NCBI GenBank assembly: GCA_963772825.1
Contig: CAVYYX010000014.1
Span: 186,001 to 250,000 of the forward strand
DNA: 64,000 nucleotides
Direction of reading: 5' to 3'
Source: Desertimonas sp963772825
GTDB taxonomy: Bacteria > Actinomycetota > Acidimicrobiia > Acidimicrobiales > Ilumatobacteraceae
Shown here: positions 40,969-49,883 of the stretch, piece by piece
Layout: the number at the start of each line of letters is the position of its first letter
Position numbering within the stretch: the first letter of the stretch is position 1
Program-made: the position numbers and the translations under genes
The notes under the pieces: model-generated
The model's database searches: none
Told to the model about the DNA's origin: nothing
What the model saw: only the letters and a program-made list of their open reading frames with translations

Positions 40969-42288
40969 TCAGGCGGCGCCGATCGCCGTGTTGGACTCAC
41001 TGATGAACGCCTCGACGGCTTCCTCCACCGACATCTGGTCGAACAGCACCTGCTCGTTGAGACGCTGGAGGATCAGCTGGACCTCGCCGGCCCCCTGCGG
41101 CGGGACCCCTGGTGGCGCGGCGGCCTCGGCCCCGACCGTGTTGACGAACTCGGCAGCCAGTTGGTTGGCCGGATCGAGCGAGTCGGTGATCGCCTCGCGC
41201 ATGTCGACGTTCGTGGGGAGGCCGCGGTCGATGAGCATGATCTCCGCCGCCCGCTCGTCGTTGAGCAGGAAGTCGATGAACCGCGCCGCCTCTTCGGGGT
41301 GTTCGGTGTCGGCCGACATCGACCACAACATGGCCGGCTTGAGGAACATGCCCTCCGAGCCACCGGGGAAGCGGAGCAGCTGGAGGTCCCTGCCGGATCC
41401 CTCGGCGAGAGCGCCGAGCTGGTTGCTCCACCAGAACCCCATCGCCCCGGTGTTCGTCGAGAGCAGCGACAAGTCGATGCCGCCAGCTTCCACCTCGACC
41501 GTGACCGAGGCGGGTGGTGTCGCCCCGTTGTCGCGTTGGTCGAGGCCGAGCTGCCACCACGCGGCCACCGTCTCGGGGGTGAACCCGAGCGCCGTGCCAT
41601 CCTCGGTGAACAGCGACTCACCGTTCTGGCGCAGGTAGACCTCGAGATTCGACTCGTTGAAGCCCTTGTCCTGGGCGCCGAAGACCTCGCCGCCGGACGC
41701 CTCGGTGATCTGGGCACCGAGCTCGACGAACTCGTCCCAGGTCCACGTCGTGTCGTCGGGCACTTCGACGCCGGCTTCCTCGAAGGCCACCGGGTCGACG
41801 ACCACTCCGAGGGCGTTGACGCCCGTTGGGATGGCATACGTCGCGTCGCCGACCATCCCCGCGGTCATCACCTCCGGGTCGAGCGCCGTGTCGTCGATCT
41901 CCGTGCCGAGCAGCTCGGACAGGTCCATCAGCACGCCGCGGTCGGCGTACTCGCGGACGTATTTCATGTCCTGCTGGATGATGTCTGGCGTGTCACCGCC
42001 GGCCACCGTGGTGGCCAGGCGGTTCCAGTAGTCGGCGAAGTCGGCGAACTCCGGCTCGATGGTCACGTGCGGGTTGTCCGCTTCGTAGAGGTCGATCAGC
42101 TCTTGGGTGTAGGTGTGCCGGGAATCGCCGCCCCACCAGGCAAAGCGCAGCGTCACGTCCTCTGGCGTCGTGCTCGGCGCCTCCAGGCCCTGCGCCGCCG
42201 GCGCGACGGCGAAGGCGAGCGGTACGGCGAGGGCGGCGACCCAGCGTCGACGTCCTCGATGGTGTCGGGTGGTGTTTCGTGAGATCAC
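40969..42288 (-). CDS. CUT1 ABC importer sugar-binding protein
   Basis: The 439-residue protein has a twin-Arg-rich N-terminus, a hydrophobic signal segment (WVAALAVPLAFAVAPAAQG) and a mature type 1 sugar-binding fold (VTLRFAWWGGDSRHTYTQELIDLYEADNPHVTIEPEF onward). No lipobox Cys is visible, unusual for a monoderm binding protein. GTG at 42288 follows a perfect AAGGAGGG; an ATG 51 bp upstream overlaps the permease stop but would put charged residues before the signal. Substrate is probably a uronate, aldarate or oligosaccharide. No cognate ATPase gene is nearby, as is common for CUT1 systems using MsiK. Confidence 0.9.
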   Translation of the reverse strand: MISRNTTRHHRGRRRWVAALAVPLAFAVAPAAQGLEAPSTTPEDVTLRFAWWGGDSRHTYTQELIDLYEADNPHVTIEPEFADFADYWNRLATTVAGGDTPDIIQQDMKYVREYADRGVLMDLSELLGTEIDDTALDPEVMTAGMVGDATYAIPTGVNALGVVVDPVAFEEAGVEVPDDTTWTWDEFVELGAQITEASGGEVFGAQDKGFNESNLEVYLRQNGESLFTEDGTALGFTPETVAAWWQLGLDQRDNGATPPASVTVEVEAGGIDLSLLSTNTGAMGFWWSNQLGALAEGSGRDLQLLRFPGGSEGMFLKPAMLWSMSADTEHPEEAARFIDFLLNDERAAEIMLIDRGLPTNVDMREAITDSLDPANQLAAEFVNTVGAEAAAPPGVPPQGAGEVQLILQRLNEQVLFDQMSVEEAVEAFISESNTAIGAA

Positions 42289-42335
42289 GGTGCCCTCCTT
42301 GGAGCGTGGTGGTGGCGCGAGCTCGCTTGGCCCGC

Positions 42336-43202
42336 TCATTTCAACCCCGTCGTGGCGATACCTCGGACGAGGTAACGCTGACCGGCGAGGAAGAACCCAA
42401 AGACCGGCACCAACGACACGACGGACATCGCGAAGAGCGGTCCCCATGGCGTTCTTGCGGTGGCGTCGACGAACGTTCGCAGCGCCACCGGCACGGTGTA
42501 CATGTCGGGGTCGGTCAGGAAGATGAGCTGGCTGAAGAAGTCGTTCCAGCTCCAGATGAACGTGAAGATCGCCGTCGTGGCGAGCGCCGGCTTGGACAGC
42601 GGCATGATGATCCGCCAGAACACGCCCCAATGGCCGCAGCCGTCGATGCGCGCCGCGTCGTCGAGCTCACGCGGCAGACCGCGAATGAACTGGACCATCA
42701 GAAAGACGAAGAATCCGTCGGTGGCGAGCAACTTGGGAACGATCAACGGCCAGTAGGTGTTGATCAGGCCGGCCTTCGAGAACATGACGTACTGCGGCAC
42801 GATCACGACGTGGAGGGGCAACATCATCGAGCCGAGCATGATCGCGAACCACAACTTCTTGAACCGGAACTCGAGCCGGGCAAAGGCATAGGCGGCGAGC
42901 GAGCAGGCCAACAGGTTGCCGGCGATCGATCCGGCGGCGATGACGGCTGAGTTGAACAAGTACCGGGTGAACGGGCTGGTCAGGGCATTCCAGCCGTCCG
43001 GGAAGTTCTGCAGCGTGAAGTTGCCACTCCACAGCCCAGGGCTCCTGAAGATCTCGTCGGTGGGCGTGAACGCGCTGGCGAGCATCCAGACCAACGGATA
43101 GAGCATGACGACGCCGAAGGCGATGAGCGCGATATGCGTCACCAGGCGCAGCTTCGGCCGATCCTTGCCGACCCCGATCAGGGCGATCTCATTTATCGCC
43201 AT
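42336..43202 (-). CDS. CUT1 ABC importer permease (MalG-like)
   Basis: The 288-residue protein has six membrane helices and the EAA coupling motif ELDDAARIDGCGHWGVFWRIIMPLSKP near residue 195. The N-terminus (IALIAFGVVMLYPLVWMLASAFTPTDEI) is typical of MalG-type permeases. It overlaps the preceding permease gene by 14 bp. It forms the membrane channel with that protein and works with the binding protein encoded next. Confidence 0.93.
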   Translation of the reverse strand: MAINEIALIGVGKDRPKLRLVTHIALIAFGVVMLYPLVWMLASAFTPTDEIFRSPGLWSGNFTLQNFPDGWNALTSPFTRYLFNSAVIAAGSIAGNLLACSLAAYAFARLEFRFKKLWFAIMLGSMMLPLHVVIVPQYVMFSKAGLINTYWPLIVPKLLATDGFFVFLMVQFIRGLPRELDDAARIDGCGHWGVFWRIIMPLSKPALATTAIFTFIWSWNDFFSQLIFLTDPDMYTVPVALRTFVDATARTPWGPLFAMSVVSLVPVFGFFLAGQRYLVRGIATTGLK

Positions 43203-44202
43203 AGAACACCCAGTATCGGGACGCCAAGAAGTTGATTGCCGTGATGATCGCGATGATGATCAAGAGCACCCACGCCAGAGCCGAGGCATAACCCATTTCA
43301 AAAGCGCCGAAACCCCGATCGTAGAGATAGAGGGAATAGAAGAGCGTCGAGTCGGCTGGACCGCCGCGACCGCTGCTGACGATGAACGACTGGGTGAACG
43401 CTTGGAACGAGTTGATCGTCTGGAGCACGAGATTGAAGAAGATGATCGGCGTGAGCAACGGGATGGTGATGCGCACGAAGCGCCGGATCGGCCCGGCTCC
43501 GTCGACGGACGCCGCCTCGTAAAGCTCCCTCGGGATCTGCCGCAGGCCGGCCAGGAAGATGATCATCGGCGCACCGAACGTCCAGATGTTGAGCAAGATC
43601 AGGGTCCACAGGGCGTAATCGGGGTGCGAGACCCAGCCCGTCGTGCTCTCCACGCCGAACACCCCGAGCACCTGGTTGACGAGTCCGTTGGTCCCGAAGA
43701 TCTGGCGCCACAAGATGGCCACGGCCACGCTCGTGCCGAGCAACGACGGGAGGTAGTAGACCGCCCGATAGAGGGCCAGGCCGCGGATCCCTTTGTCCAG
43801 CACGACGGCCAGTAGCAGGGCAAAGGCGAGTTGCAGGGGTACGGAGACGAGCACGTAGGTGAACGTCACGCGCAGCGACTGGAAGAACCGGGCGTCATCG
43901 AGCATCCTCGTGAAGTTGTCGAGTCCGATCCACTCCGGAGGCGACAGCAGCGGGTAATCGGTGAACGACAGGTAGAGCGAGGCGAAGATCGGCCCGATCG
44001 TGATCAGCAGGAGGCCGAGGAACCACGGCGCCAGGAAGAGGTAGGCGGTGAGGTTCTCGCGGCGCCGGCGGGGATCCTTGCGGGGCGGCGCGATCGGCGC
44101 TGATGAACTCCCGGCGGATCGACGCGGCGACAGCACGAGGTCCGTGTCGACGATGGGTTCGGAGTGCTCTGGGAGCCGTGTGGTCAGCTGGCGGACACTC
44201 AA
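43189..44202 (-). CDS. CUT1 ABC importer permease (MalF-like)
   Basis: The 337-residue protein has an N-terminal cytoplasmic tail of about 50 residues, then six helices (LTAYLFLAPWFLGLLLITIGPIFASLYLSF first) and the EAA motif ELYEAASVDGAGPIRRFVRITIPLLTP. The TTG at 44202 is chosen because GGGGGAGG lies about 10 nt upstream and it is the first gene after a strong promoter with LacI-type sites. An internal GTG would shorten the tail only. Confidence 0.9.
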   Translation of the reverse strand: MSVRQLTTRLPEHSEPIVDTDLVLSPRRSAGSSSAPIAPPRKDPRRRRENLTAYLFLAPWFLGLLLITIGPIFASLYLSFTDYPLLSPPEWIGLDNFTRMLDDARFFQSLRVTFTYVLVSVPLQLAFALLLAVVLDKGIRGLALYRAVYYLPSLLGTSVAVAILWRQIFGTNGLVNQVLGVFGVESTTGWVSHPDYALWTLILLNIWTFGAPMIIFLAGLRQIPRELYEAASVDGAGPIRRFVRITIPLLTPIIFFNLVLQTINSFQAFTQSFIVSSGRGGPADSTLFYSLYLYDRGFGAFEMGYASALAWVLLIIIAIITAINFLASRYWVFYGDK

Positions 44203-44252
44203 CGTGCAGCGGCCTCCCCCGTGTGCTGCGTGACGCTTCCTCAAGGACGAGT

Positions 44253-44319
44253 AAGCGCTTTCTCGGAATGTTCTAGCAGTAGCACCAGAACGTGTCAACT
44301 GCTCTATGGCAAACGCTTT
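44253..44319 (-). promoter_or_regulatory. LacI-type operators and promoter of the importer/aldarate operon
   Basis: On the minus strand TTGACA (44293-44298), a 17-bp spacer and TAGAAC (44270-44275) form a near-consensus promoter. AAGCGCTT at 44253-44260 lies just downstream of the start point, and AAACGCTTT at 44311-44319 upstream of the -35. Both match the LacI/CcpA-type operator core, so looping or double-site repression by the LacI regulator encoded at 46393 is likely. The same region must also drive the divergent Gfo/Idh gene. Confidence 0.75.
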
Positions 44320-44356
44320 CCAGGCTGCCTTGCACGTCCTAGGATGCCGCCTCGGA

Positions 44357-46396
44357 ATGTCCGCCCGCCGACATGCACCCCCACAGCGCATCGTCCTCGC
44401 TGGGCTCCATGGCCATGGCCGGTGGCACCTTGCGAACGTGCGCCGCCTCGCCGACCGTGGCCTGGTCGAGCTCGCCGGGGTGTGCGATCCGCGCCCCCCG
44501 ACGCCCGACCTGGCAGGCCTCGTCGGCGATGCCGTGTGGGCCACCGAGCTCGACGAGCTGATCATGTCCGTCGAGCCAGCCGTCACAATCCTGTGCACGC
44601 CGATCCACACCCATGTCGACCTCGCCCTGGCAGCGGCGACGTCGGGGTCCGATGTGCTCCTCGAGAAGCCACCGGCGCCGTCGCTCGCCGAGTTCGACCG
44701 TCTTGCCAGCGGCCTCGACCGGCTCGGAGCGCGCTGCCAGGTCGGCTTCCAGAACCTCGGCTCGGGAGCGATCGGCGGGCTCCACGCCCTGATCGCCGAC
44801 GGCGATCTGGGTGAGCTGTCGGGCATCGGTGGCGCTGGGCTGTCGATCCGCGACGCCGGCTACTTCCACCGCTCCGGTTGGGCCGGCAAGCGGCGCCTCA
44901 CCGACGTCGACGTCGTCGATGGCGTGCTCACCAACCCGTACGTCCACGCCGTCGCCGCGGCGATCCGCCTCGCCGACGCCGAGGCGCCAGGCTCAATCGT
45001 TGGAACCGAGCTGGAGCTCTATCGCGCCAACCCGATCGAATCCGACGACACGTCGGTGACCCGCCTGCTCACGAGCTCCGGGGTCACGATCGTCGTCGCG
45101 GCGACGCTGTGCGCCGTAGAGGAGGCCGAGCCGGTGCTCACGGTGCACGGCAGCCGGGGCCGCGCCACGTGGTCGTACAAGCACGACATCGTGCGCGTCG
45201 ACACCGGCGACGCCGCCCGCGAGCTGCACTTCGATCGCCGGGATCTGCTCGAGGACCTCATCGCCAACATCGCCGGCGCCACCGACTCCCTGCTCGTGCC
45301 GCTCGCCTCGACTCGCGCCGTCACCGAGTTCGTCGACGCGGTCCGCCGTGCGCCAGAACCGGCGCTGATCCCGGCCGACTACCGGCGCACCGAGGGCGTC
45401 GACGACTCCCAACGATGCGTCGTCGACGGGGTCGACGATGCGGTGCGTCAGGCTGCCGACCGGCTCACGGTGTTCTCCGAGCAGGCGGTTCCGTGGGCCG
45501 CGACCGGCAGCGAAGCCTCGGCCGCCGTCGCCCTCGTCGTGGGCGGGCGCGAGGTTGCCCGCTACGAGCTGGCGCCACGACTCGACGGCGTGCTTTCACC
45601 GCGACCGTTTCTCCACCCTGTGCGCACGCTGGGCGGAGTCGTGGTCAGCGACCGGGAGCCCGAGGACCATCGCTGGCATCTCGGTGTTGGCGTCGCCATC
45701 CAGGACGTCGGCGGGGTGAACTTCTGGGGCGGTCGAACCTACGTCCGCGGTGACGGGTATCACTGGCGCGACGACCACGGCACCGTCCGTCACCTCGAAT
45801 GGCGGCGGCGGGCGGTGGCGGCGCTCGCCCACGATCTGGCCTGGATCGGACCGGATCGGCGATGTCGGCTCGTCGAGCGACGCTCGATCTCGGCCGCCGC
45901 GGTCGGCGCCGCGACGGATCGGTGGATGCTCGAGTTCCAGTTCAACCTGCGCAACGTGAGTGGCCGGACGCTGTCGCTCGGGAGTCCAGGCTCGAACGGC
46001 CGCTCCGGCGGCGGCTACGGCGGGTTCTTCTGGCGTCTCCCACGGACGACTGCGACCAGCGAGGTGCGCACCGACCGAGGCAGCGGCGAGGCGGCAACCC
46101 ACGGCACGGTGGCCCCGTGGATCTCGTGGGCGACACGCGTGGCAAACCCGCACGACAGCTTCACGCTGCTCCTCGCCCCTGGCGACGCAGCGACAGCGGA
46201 TGATCCGTGGTTCGTCAGGATGGCGGACTACCCGGGCATCGGCTCGGCGATCGCCTGGGAACACCCGGTCATCCTGGCGTCCGGCGAGTCGACGACGCGC
46301 TGCGTGCGGGCACTCGTCGTCGACGGCATCGACCACGACCCAACCGTGCTGCATGGAGACCTGCATCGCTCGAGCTCCCCCATCGAGGAAACGTGA
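44357..46396 (+). CDS. Gfo/Idh/MocA oxidoreductase fused to DUF6807 (PmoA-like)
   Basis: The protein has about 679 residues. The N-terminal half has a Rossmann region (RIVLAGLHGHGRWHLANVRRL), the DVLLEKPPAPSLAEFDRL motif with the EKP lysine of Gfo/Idh/MocA dehydrogenases, and the C-terminal sheet domain of that family to about residue 330. From about residue 360 a beta-rich domain with RPFLHPVRTLGG, EPEDHRWHLGVGVAIQDVGGVNFWGG and WISW matches DUF6807/PmoA. The fusion suggests one sugar-acid substrate handled by both parts. ATG at 44357 is preferred; an upstream ATG at 44306 would place a LacI operator inside the coding region. It is coupled to the LacI gene by GTGA. Confidence 0.82.
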   Translation: MSARRHAPPQRIVLAGLHGHGRWHLANVRRLADRGLVELAGVCDPRPPTPDLAGLVGDAVWATELDELIMSVEPAVTILCTPIHTHVDLALAAATSGSDVLLEKPPAPSLAEFDRLASGLDRLGARCQVGFQNLGSGAIGGLHALIADGDLGELSGIGGAGLSIRDAGYFHRSGWAGKRRLTDVDVVDGVLTNPYVHAVAAAIRLADAEAPGSIVGTELELYRANPIESDDTSVTRLLTSSGVTIVVAATLCAVEEAEPVLTVHGSRGRATWSYKHDIVRVDTGDAARELHFDRRDLLEDLIANIAGATDSLLVPLASTRAVTEFVDAVRRAPEPALIPADYRRTEGVDDSQRCVVDGVDDAVRQAADRLTVFSEQAVPWAATGSEASAAVALVVGGREVARYELAPRLDGVLSPRPFLHPVRTLGGVVVSDREPEDHRWHLGVGVAIQDVGGVNFWGGRTYVRGDGYHWRDDHGTVRHLEWRRRAVAALAHDLAWIGPDRRCRLVERRSISAAAVGAATDRWMLEFQFNLRNVSGRTLSLGSPGSNGRSGGGYGGFFWRLPRTTATSEVRTDRGSGEAATHGTVAPWISWATRVANPHDSFTLLLAPGDAATADDPWFVRMADYPGIGSAIAWEHPVILASGESTTRCVRALVVDGIDHDPTVLHGDLHRSSSPIEET

Positions 46397-47434
46397 CGGC
46401 TCCCCAGGACAGCAGCCCGGTGCGTCTTGCCGACGTCGCGGAGCTCGCCGGTGTGTCCCTGGCGACCGCTTCACGCGTGCTCAATGGCAGCGATCGCCTC
46501 GTCGGCGCCCCGTTCCGCGAGCGTGTTCTGGAAGCCGCCCGGCAGCTCCACTACACGCCGAACGCCCACGCCCAAGCGATCGCCCGCGGCGCGAGCAACA
46601 CCGTTGGACTACTCGTCCACGACATCGCCGACCCTTACTTCTCGACGATTGCCACGGGGGTCACCGGTCTTGCCGAGCAGTTCGGCATGGTCGTGTTGCT
46701 GGCCAACACCCGGCGCGAGCCACGGCTGGAGATCGAGTACATGGCGATGCTCAACGCCCAGCGGGCGCGCGCCGTGATCATCGTCGGCAGTCGCTTCGCC
46801 GATCGCCAGGGCAACGCCGAATTGGCGACCGAGATCGAGCGGTTCACCGCCGGTGGCGGGCGGGTGGCATGCATCGGCCAGGACCGCCTGGGCACGAACA
46901 CCGTCGTCCCCCAGAACGCCGCTGGTGCGCGGGCCCTCGCCGGCGACCTGTGTGATCTCGGGCATCGGCAGTTCGTGGTCCTTGCTGGGCCGCGTGAACT
47001 GCTCGACGGCACGCGATCGTGTGCGCGGGTTCCGGGCCGGTCTCGCCGATCGGGGGATCGCCAGCGGCGACGCGCGGGTGATCCACGGTCCCTTCACGCG
47101 CGACGGGGGCTACGACGCGGCGGCGCAATTGGCGGCCGCGCGGGGCCGCGAGACTTGCGTGTTTGCGGTCAACGACGTGATGGCCGTCGGCGCCATGGCC
47201 GCCTTCCGCGACGTGGGCATCGGTGTCCCGGACGATCTGTCGGTGGCCGGGTTCGACGACATCGGGCCGTTGCGCGACCTCGTTCCTCCGCTGACGACGG
47301 TTCGCCTGCCGCTCGAGCAGATGGGCTCGGCGGCGGCCAGACTGGCCCTCGCCCCGGACCCCGGTTCGGCCCACCAGGTCATCAAGATGGGCGGCGAAGT
47401 GGTCCTGCGCGCAAGCACGCGGCGGATCCGATGA
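46393..47434 (+). pseudogene. LacI-family repressor, frameshifted
   Basis: From GTG at 46393 the protein has a LacI HTH (RLADVAELAGVSLATASRVLNGSDRL) and hinge, then a periplasmic-binding-like domain (TVGLLVHDIADPYFSTIATGVTGLAEQ). Near 46995-47015 the frame shifts. The next frame continues the fold perfectly (RDRVRGFRAGLADRGI, VFAVNDVMAVGAMAAFRDVGIGVPDDLSVAGFDDI) and stops at 47434. Removing one G before GCACGCGAT rejoins them into about 346 residues. If genuine, the regulon would be derepressed; if a sequencing error, this is the repressor acting at 44253-44319. Confidence 0.85.
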
Positions 47435-47444
47435 GGAGGAACAG

Positions 47445-48896
47445 GTGAACGACACGGCAAGGCAACGACGATCGGTCGACGAGGTGCTCGGCGCCGCACG
47501 GGTGGCATTCGAGTCGCGTGCGCTGCACGCCCCGAAGGTTCGGGCGGCGCTGCTGCGCGCCTGTGCCGAGGCGCTCGAGGAAGTCGGCGACGAGCTTGTC
47601 GCCGCGGCCGCCGAAGAGACCGCCCTCACCCCCGAGCGGCTGGGCGGCGAGCTCGACCGCACGACGGGGCAACTGCGCCTGTTCGCCGACGAGGTCGACG
47701 AGGGCAGCTGGATCGAGGCCCGCCTCGACACGGCGGCCGGCGACGTTCGCAGCATGAACGTGCCGCTCGGACCCATCGTCGTGTTCGCCGCGAGCAACTT
47801 CCCGTTCGCCTTCTCGGTTCCCGGTGGCGACACGGCCTCGGCACTCGCCGCGGGGTGTCCGGTGGTGGTCAAGGCCCATCCGGCGCATCCCCGCACCAGC
47901 GAGCTCACCGCTGGCGCGTTGCACCGCGCCGTGGCGAGTTGCGCGCTGTCCGCCGACGTGTTCCAGGTCGTGTTCGGCGACCTCGACGTGGGTACCGCCC
48001 TCGTCGATCATCCGGCGGCAGCAGCGGTTGCCTTCACCGGATCATTGGCCGGCGGTCGGGCGATCTTCGATCGGGCGGCCGCTCGTGCGGTGCCGATCCC
48101 GGTCTACGCCGAGATGGGAAGCGTCAACCCCGTGTTCGTGCTGCCGGGCGCGTTGCGCCGGCGGGGCGGCGAGATCGCCAGCGGATTGGCGAAGTCGGTG
48201 ACCCTCGGCGTCGGGCAGTTCTGCACGAACCCGGGCGTGACCATCGGCCTCGGCCTCGACGAGTTCGCCGGTGAGCTGGCCGGCCTGCTCGGCGACGCTC
48301 CGGCCGGAACGATGCTGTACCCGGGCATCGGCGACCGCTACGTCGCCGGCATCGGCGACCTCGACAGCACTCACGGCGTCGAGTTGCTCGCTGGCGAAGC
48401 GGCCCCCGGCACACCCGTGTGCGCGTTGACGACCGCCGCCGTGTTCATCGCCAACAGCAACCTCGCCACCGAGGTCTTCGGTCCGAGCACCTTGGTCGTG
48501 TCCTGCGCGGATCAGGCCGAGATGCTGCAGGCAGCCCGTCAGCTCCCCGGACAGCTCACGGCCACGATCCACAGCGACGGCGATGACGCCCAGGATGTCG
48601 AGCTGGCCAGGCTTCTCGTCGATGTGCTCGTCGACAAGGTCGGGCGAATCGTGTGGAACGGGTTCCCGACCGGCGTCGCGGTGACCCATGCAATGCAACA
48701 CGGTGGCCCGTACCCGGCGAGCACGGACTCGCGGACGACGTCGGTCGGCACGGCGGCGATGCGCAGGTTCCTCCGGCCGGTCAGCTTTCAGGGTGTGCCG
48801 GCCGCCGTGCTGCCCGAACCGCTCACCGACGACAACCCGTCTGGCCGCTTGCGGCGCATCGACGGTGAATGGTCGCGCGAGTCGCTGCGCCGCTGA
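47445..48896 (+). CDS. 2-oxoglutarate semialdehyde dehydrogenase (KGSADH-type ALDH)
   Basis: The 483-residue ALDH has the NAD-binding FAASNFPFAFSVPGGDTASALAAGCPVVVKAHPAHP segment, the catalytic Glu in AEMGSVNP and Cys in GVGQFCTNPG. These are features of the AraE/KGSADH group that oxidises 2-oxoglutarate semialdehyde to 2-oxoglutarate. AGGAGGAACAG precedes the GTG. It completes the aldarate route begun by the dehydratase and KdgD on the other strand and feeds the TCA cycle. Confidence 0.9.
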   Translation: MNDTARQRRSVDEVLGAARVAFESRALHAPKVRAALLRACAEALEEVGDELVAAAAEETALTPERLGGELDRTTGQLRLFADEVDEGSWIEARLDTAAGDVRSMNVPLGPIVVFAASNFPFAFSVPGGDTASALAAGCPVVVKAHPAHPRTSELTAGALHRAVASCALSADVFQVVFGDLDVGTALVDHPAAAAVAFTGSLAGGRAIFDRAAARAVPIPVYAEMGSVNPVFVLPGALRRRGGEIASGLAKSVTLGVGQFCTNPGVTIGLGLDEFAGELAGLLGDAPAGTMLYPGIGDRYVAGIGDLDSTHGVELLAGEAAPGTPVCALTTAAVFIANSNLATEVFGPSTLVVSCADQAEMLQAARQLPGQLTATIHSDGDDAQDVELARLLVDVLVDKVGRIVWNGFPTGVAVTHAMQHGGPYPASTDSRTTSVGTAAMRRFLRPVSFQGVPAAVLPEPLTDDNPSGRLRRIDGEWSRESLRR

Positions 48897-48899
48897 GCG

Positions 48900-49205
48900 T
48901 CAGCGGCGGCGGGCGGCTGGTGCCGGCGCAGTGTTCGACCGCGACTGCCACCACTTCCAACCCGCGGTGATGATCACCGCTCCGACGAACGAGCCGATCA
49001 GGCCGCTCGGGCGCAAGGCCAGGCCGTCCCCGGCAAGGAGGCTGAACAGCAACCCGCCGACGAACGACCCGACGAGTCCCGCGACGAGCGCCAGCGACCA
49101 ATTGATGCCAGGGCCGTCACGGCCCGTCACCCACTGCGCCACGGCGCCGATCATCATTCCGAACACGATGAGGGCAAAGATCAACACGGGGCGCACTCTA
49201 CGCAC
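48900..49205 (-). CDS. GlsB/YeaQ/YmgE-family small membrane protein
   Basis: This roughly 100-residue protein has three hydrophobic segments with the glycine pattern of the transglycosylase-associated family (FGMMIGAVAQW, ALVAGLVGSFVGGLLFSLLAG, GLIGSFVGAVIITAGW). Start choice is uncertain: GTG at 49205 overlaps the YkgJ-type gene, while GTG at 49187 gives VLIFALIVFGMM as N-terminus, closer to homologues. Family members are linked to envelope or general stress. It ends 3 bp from the ALDH gene. Confidence 0.75.
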   Translation of the reverse strand: MRRVRPVLIFALIVFGMMIGAVAQWVTGRDGPGINWSLALVAGLVGSFVGGLLFSLLAGDGLALRPSGLIGSFVGAVIITAGWKWWQSRSNTAPAPAARRR

Positions 49206-49773
49206 GTGGCCGTGGCGGCGACGAGTGGCGGGCCCTGATCTCGACGGCGTGCACGGCGATGGCCGCCGGAGTGCGCGGCCTGGTTCCGGTCGTCACAGCA
49301 TCGGATCGCTCACCGGCGAGGCGGGCCGCGGCCCGAACGTCCGCGTGCAGCTGGCGGTCGTCGACGGTCGGATAGCTGAACCGCCACCGCCGAACGCGTG
49401 CGCCGAGGGGTTCCTTGGCTGGGTCGACGCCGGCCGCCGCGAACACTCGGCAGTCGTACGTGCGGCACGTCCGTGGACGGTGCTCGTAAATCGAGCACCC
49501 GTGATCGGCCAACATCGGGCAACGGCCGTGCTCGTCGTAGCCGAGGACCACGTGGCCGCCCGGCAGACCCGGGGCCGGGAAGCGCAGCTCGGCGGGGACG
49601 TGGGCGAGCGCGTCGGTCTCGTCCGGACCGATGTGGATGAACTGGCCCGACGAGCAGCACGCCGTGCACCCGTCGCAGGGCACGTCGGAGTCGCCCTCGT
49701 CGCGCAACGCCGCCTGGAACGCAGCGAGCCAGGTGGCGAAGTCACCGGCCGGGAGCTCGTCGTCTGACGCCAC
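49198..49773 (-). CDS. YkgJ-family cysteine-cluster protein
   Basis: The 191-residue protein has CDGCTACCSSGQFIHIGPDE (residues about 33-52), then CPMLADHGCSIYEHRPRTCRTYDC, the CxxCxxCC...C...C...RP..C pattern of the YkgJ/FliB-like zinc- or iron-cluster family. The family is widespread and its activity is not defined; a metal-binding or Fe-S role is suggested by the conserved cysteines. It is divergent from the ECF41-controlled epimerase gene and overlaps the next gene by 8 bp. Confidence 0.87.
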   Translation of the reverse strand: MASDDELPAGDFATWLAAFQAALRDEGDSDVPCDGCTACCSSGQFIHIGPDETDALAHVPAELRFPAPGLPGGHVVLGYDEHGRCPMLADHGCSIYEHRPRTCRTYDCRVFAAAGVDPAKEPLGARVRRWRFSYPTVDDRQLHADVRAAARLAGERSDAVTTGTRPRTPAAIAVHAVEIRARHSSPPRPRA

Positions 49774-49823
49774 AGCAAGACGCTACGTGAGCCGGGCGCC
49801 GGTGAACGTCGGGCGCGTCGGGA

Positions 49824-49850
49824 TGTCACAGACGGCGGCCTCATCTCGTC
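49824..49850 (+). promoter_or_regulatory. ECF41-type promoter
   Basis: TGTCACA (49824-49830) and CGTC (49847-49850) are separated by exactly 16 bp, matching the promoter motif described for ECF41 sigma factors. It lies 33 bp upstream of the epimerase gene, which is followed by the ECF41 sigma gene itself, so the sigma factor likely drives its own two-gene operon. Confidence 0.8.
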
Positions 49851-49883
49851 TCTGTAGGTGACCGAGACCAGTGAGGAGTTGAC

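Noticed and set aside
44306..44356. Upstream ATG as the start of the Gfo/Idh-DUF6807 gene
   Set aside because: It would place the AAACGCTTT operator inside the coding region and adds an atypical N-terminus.
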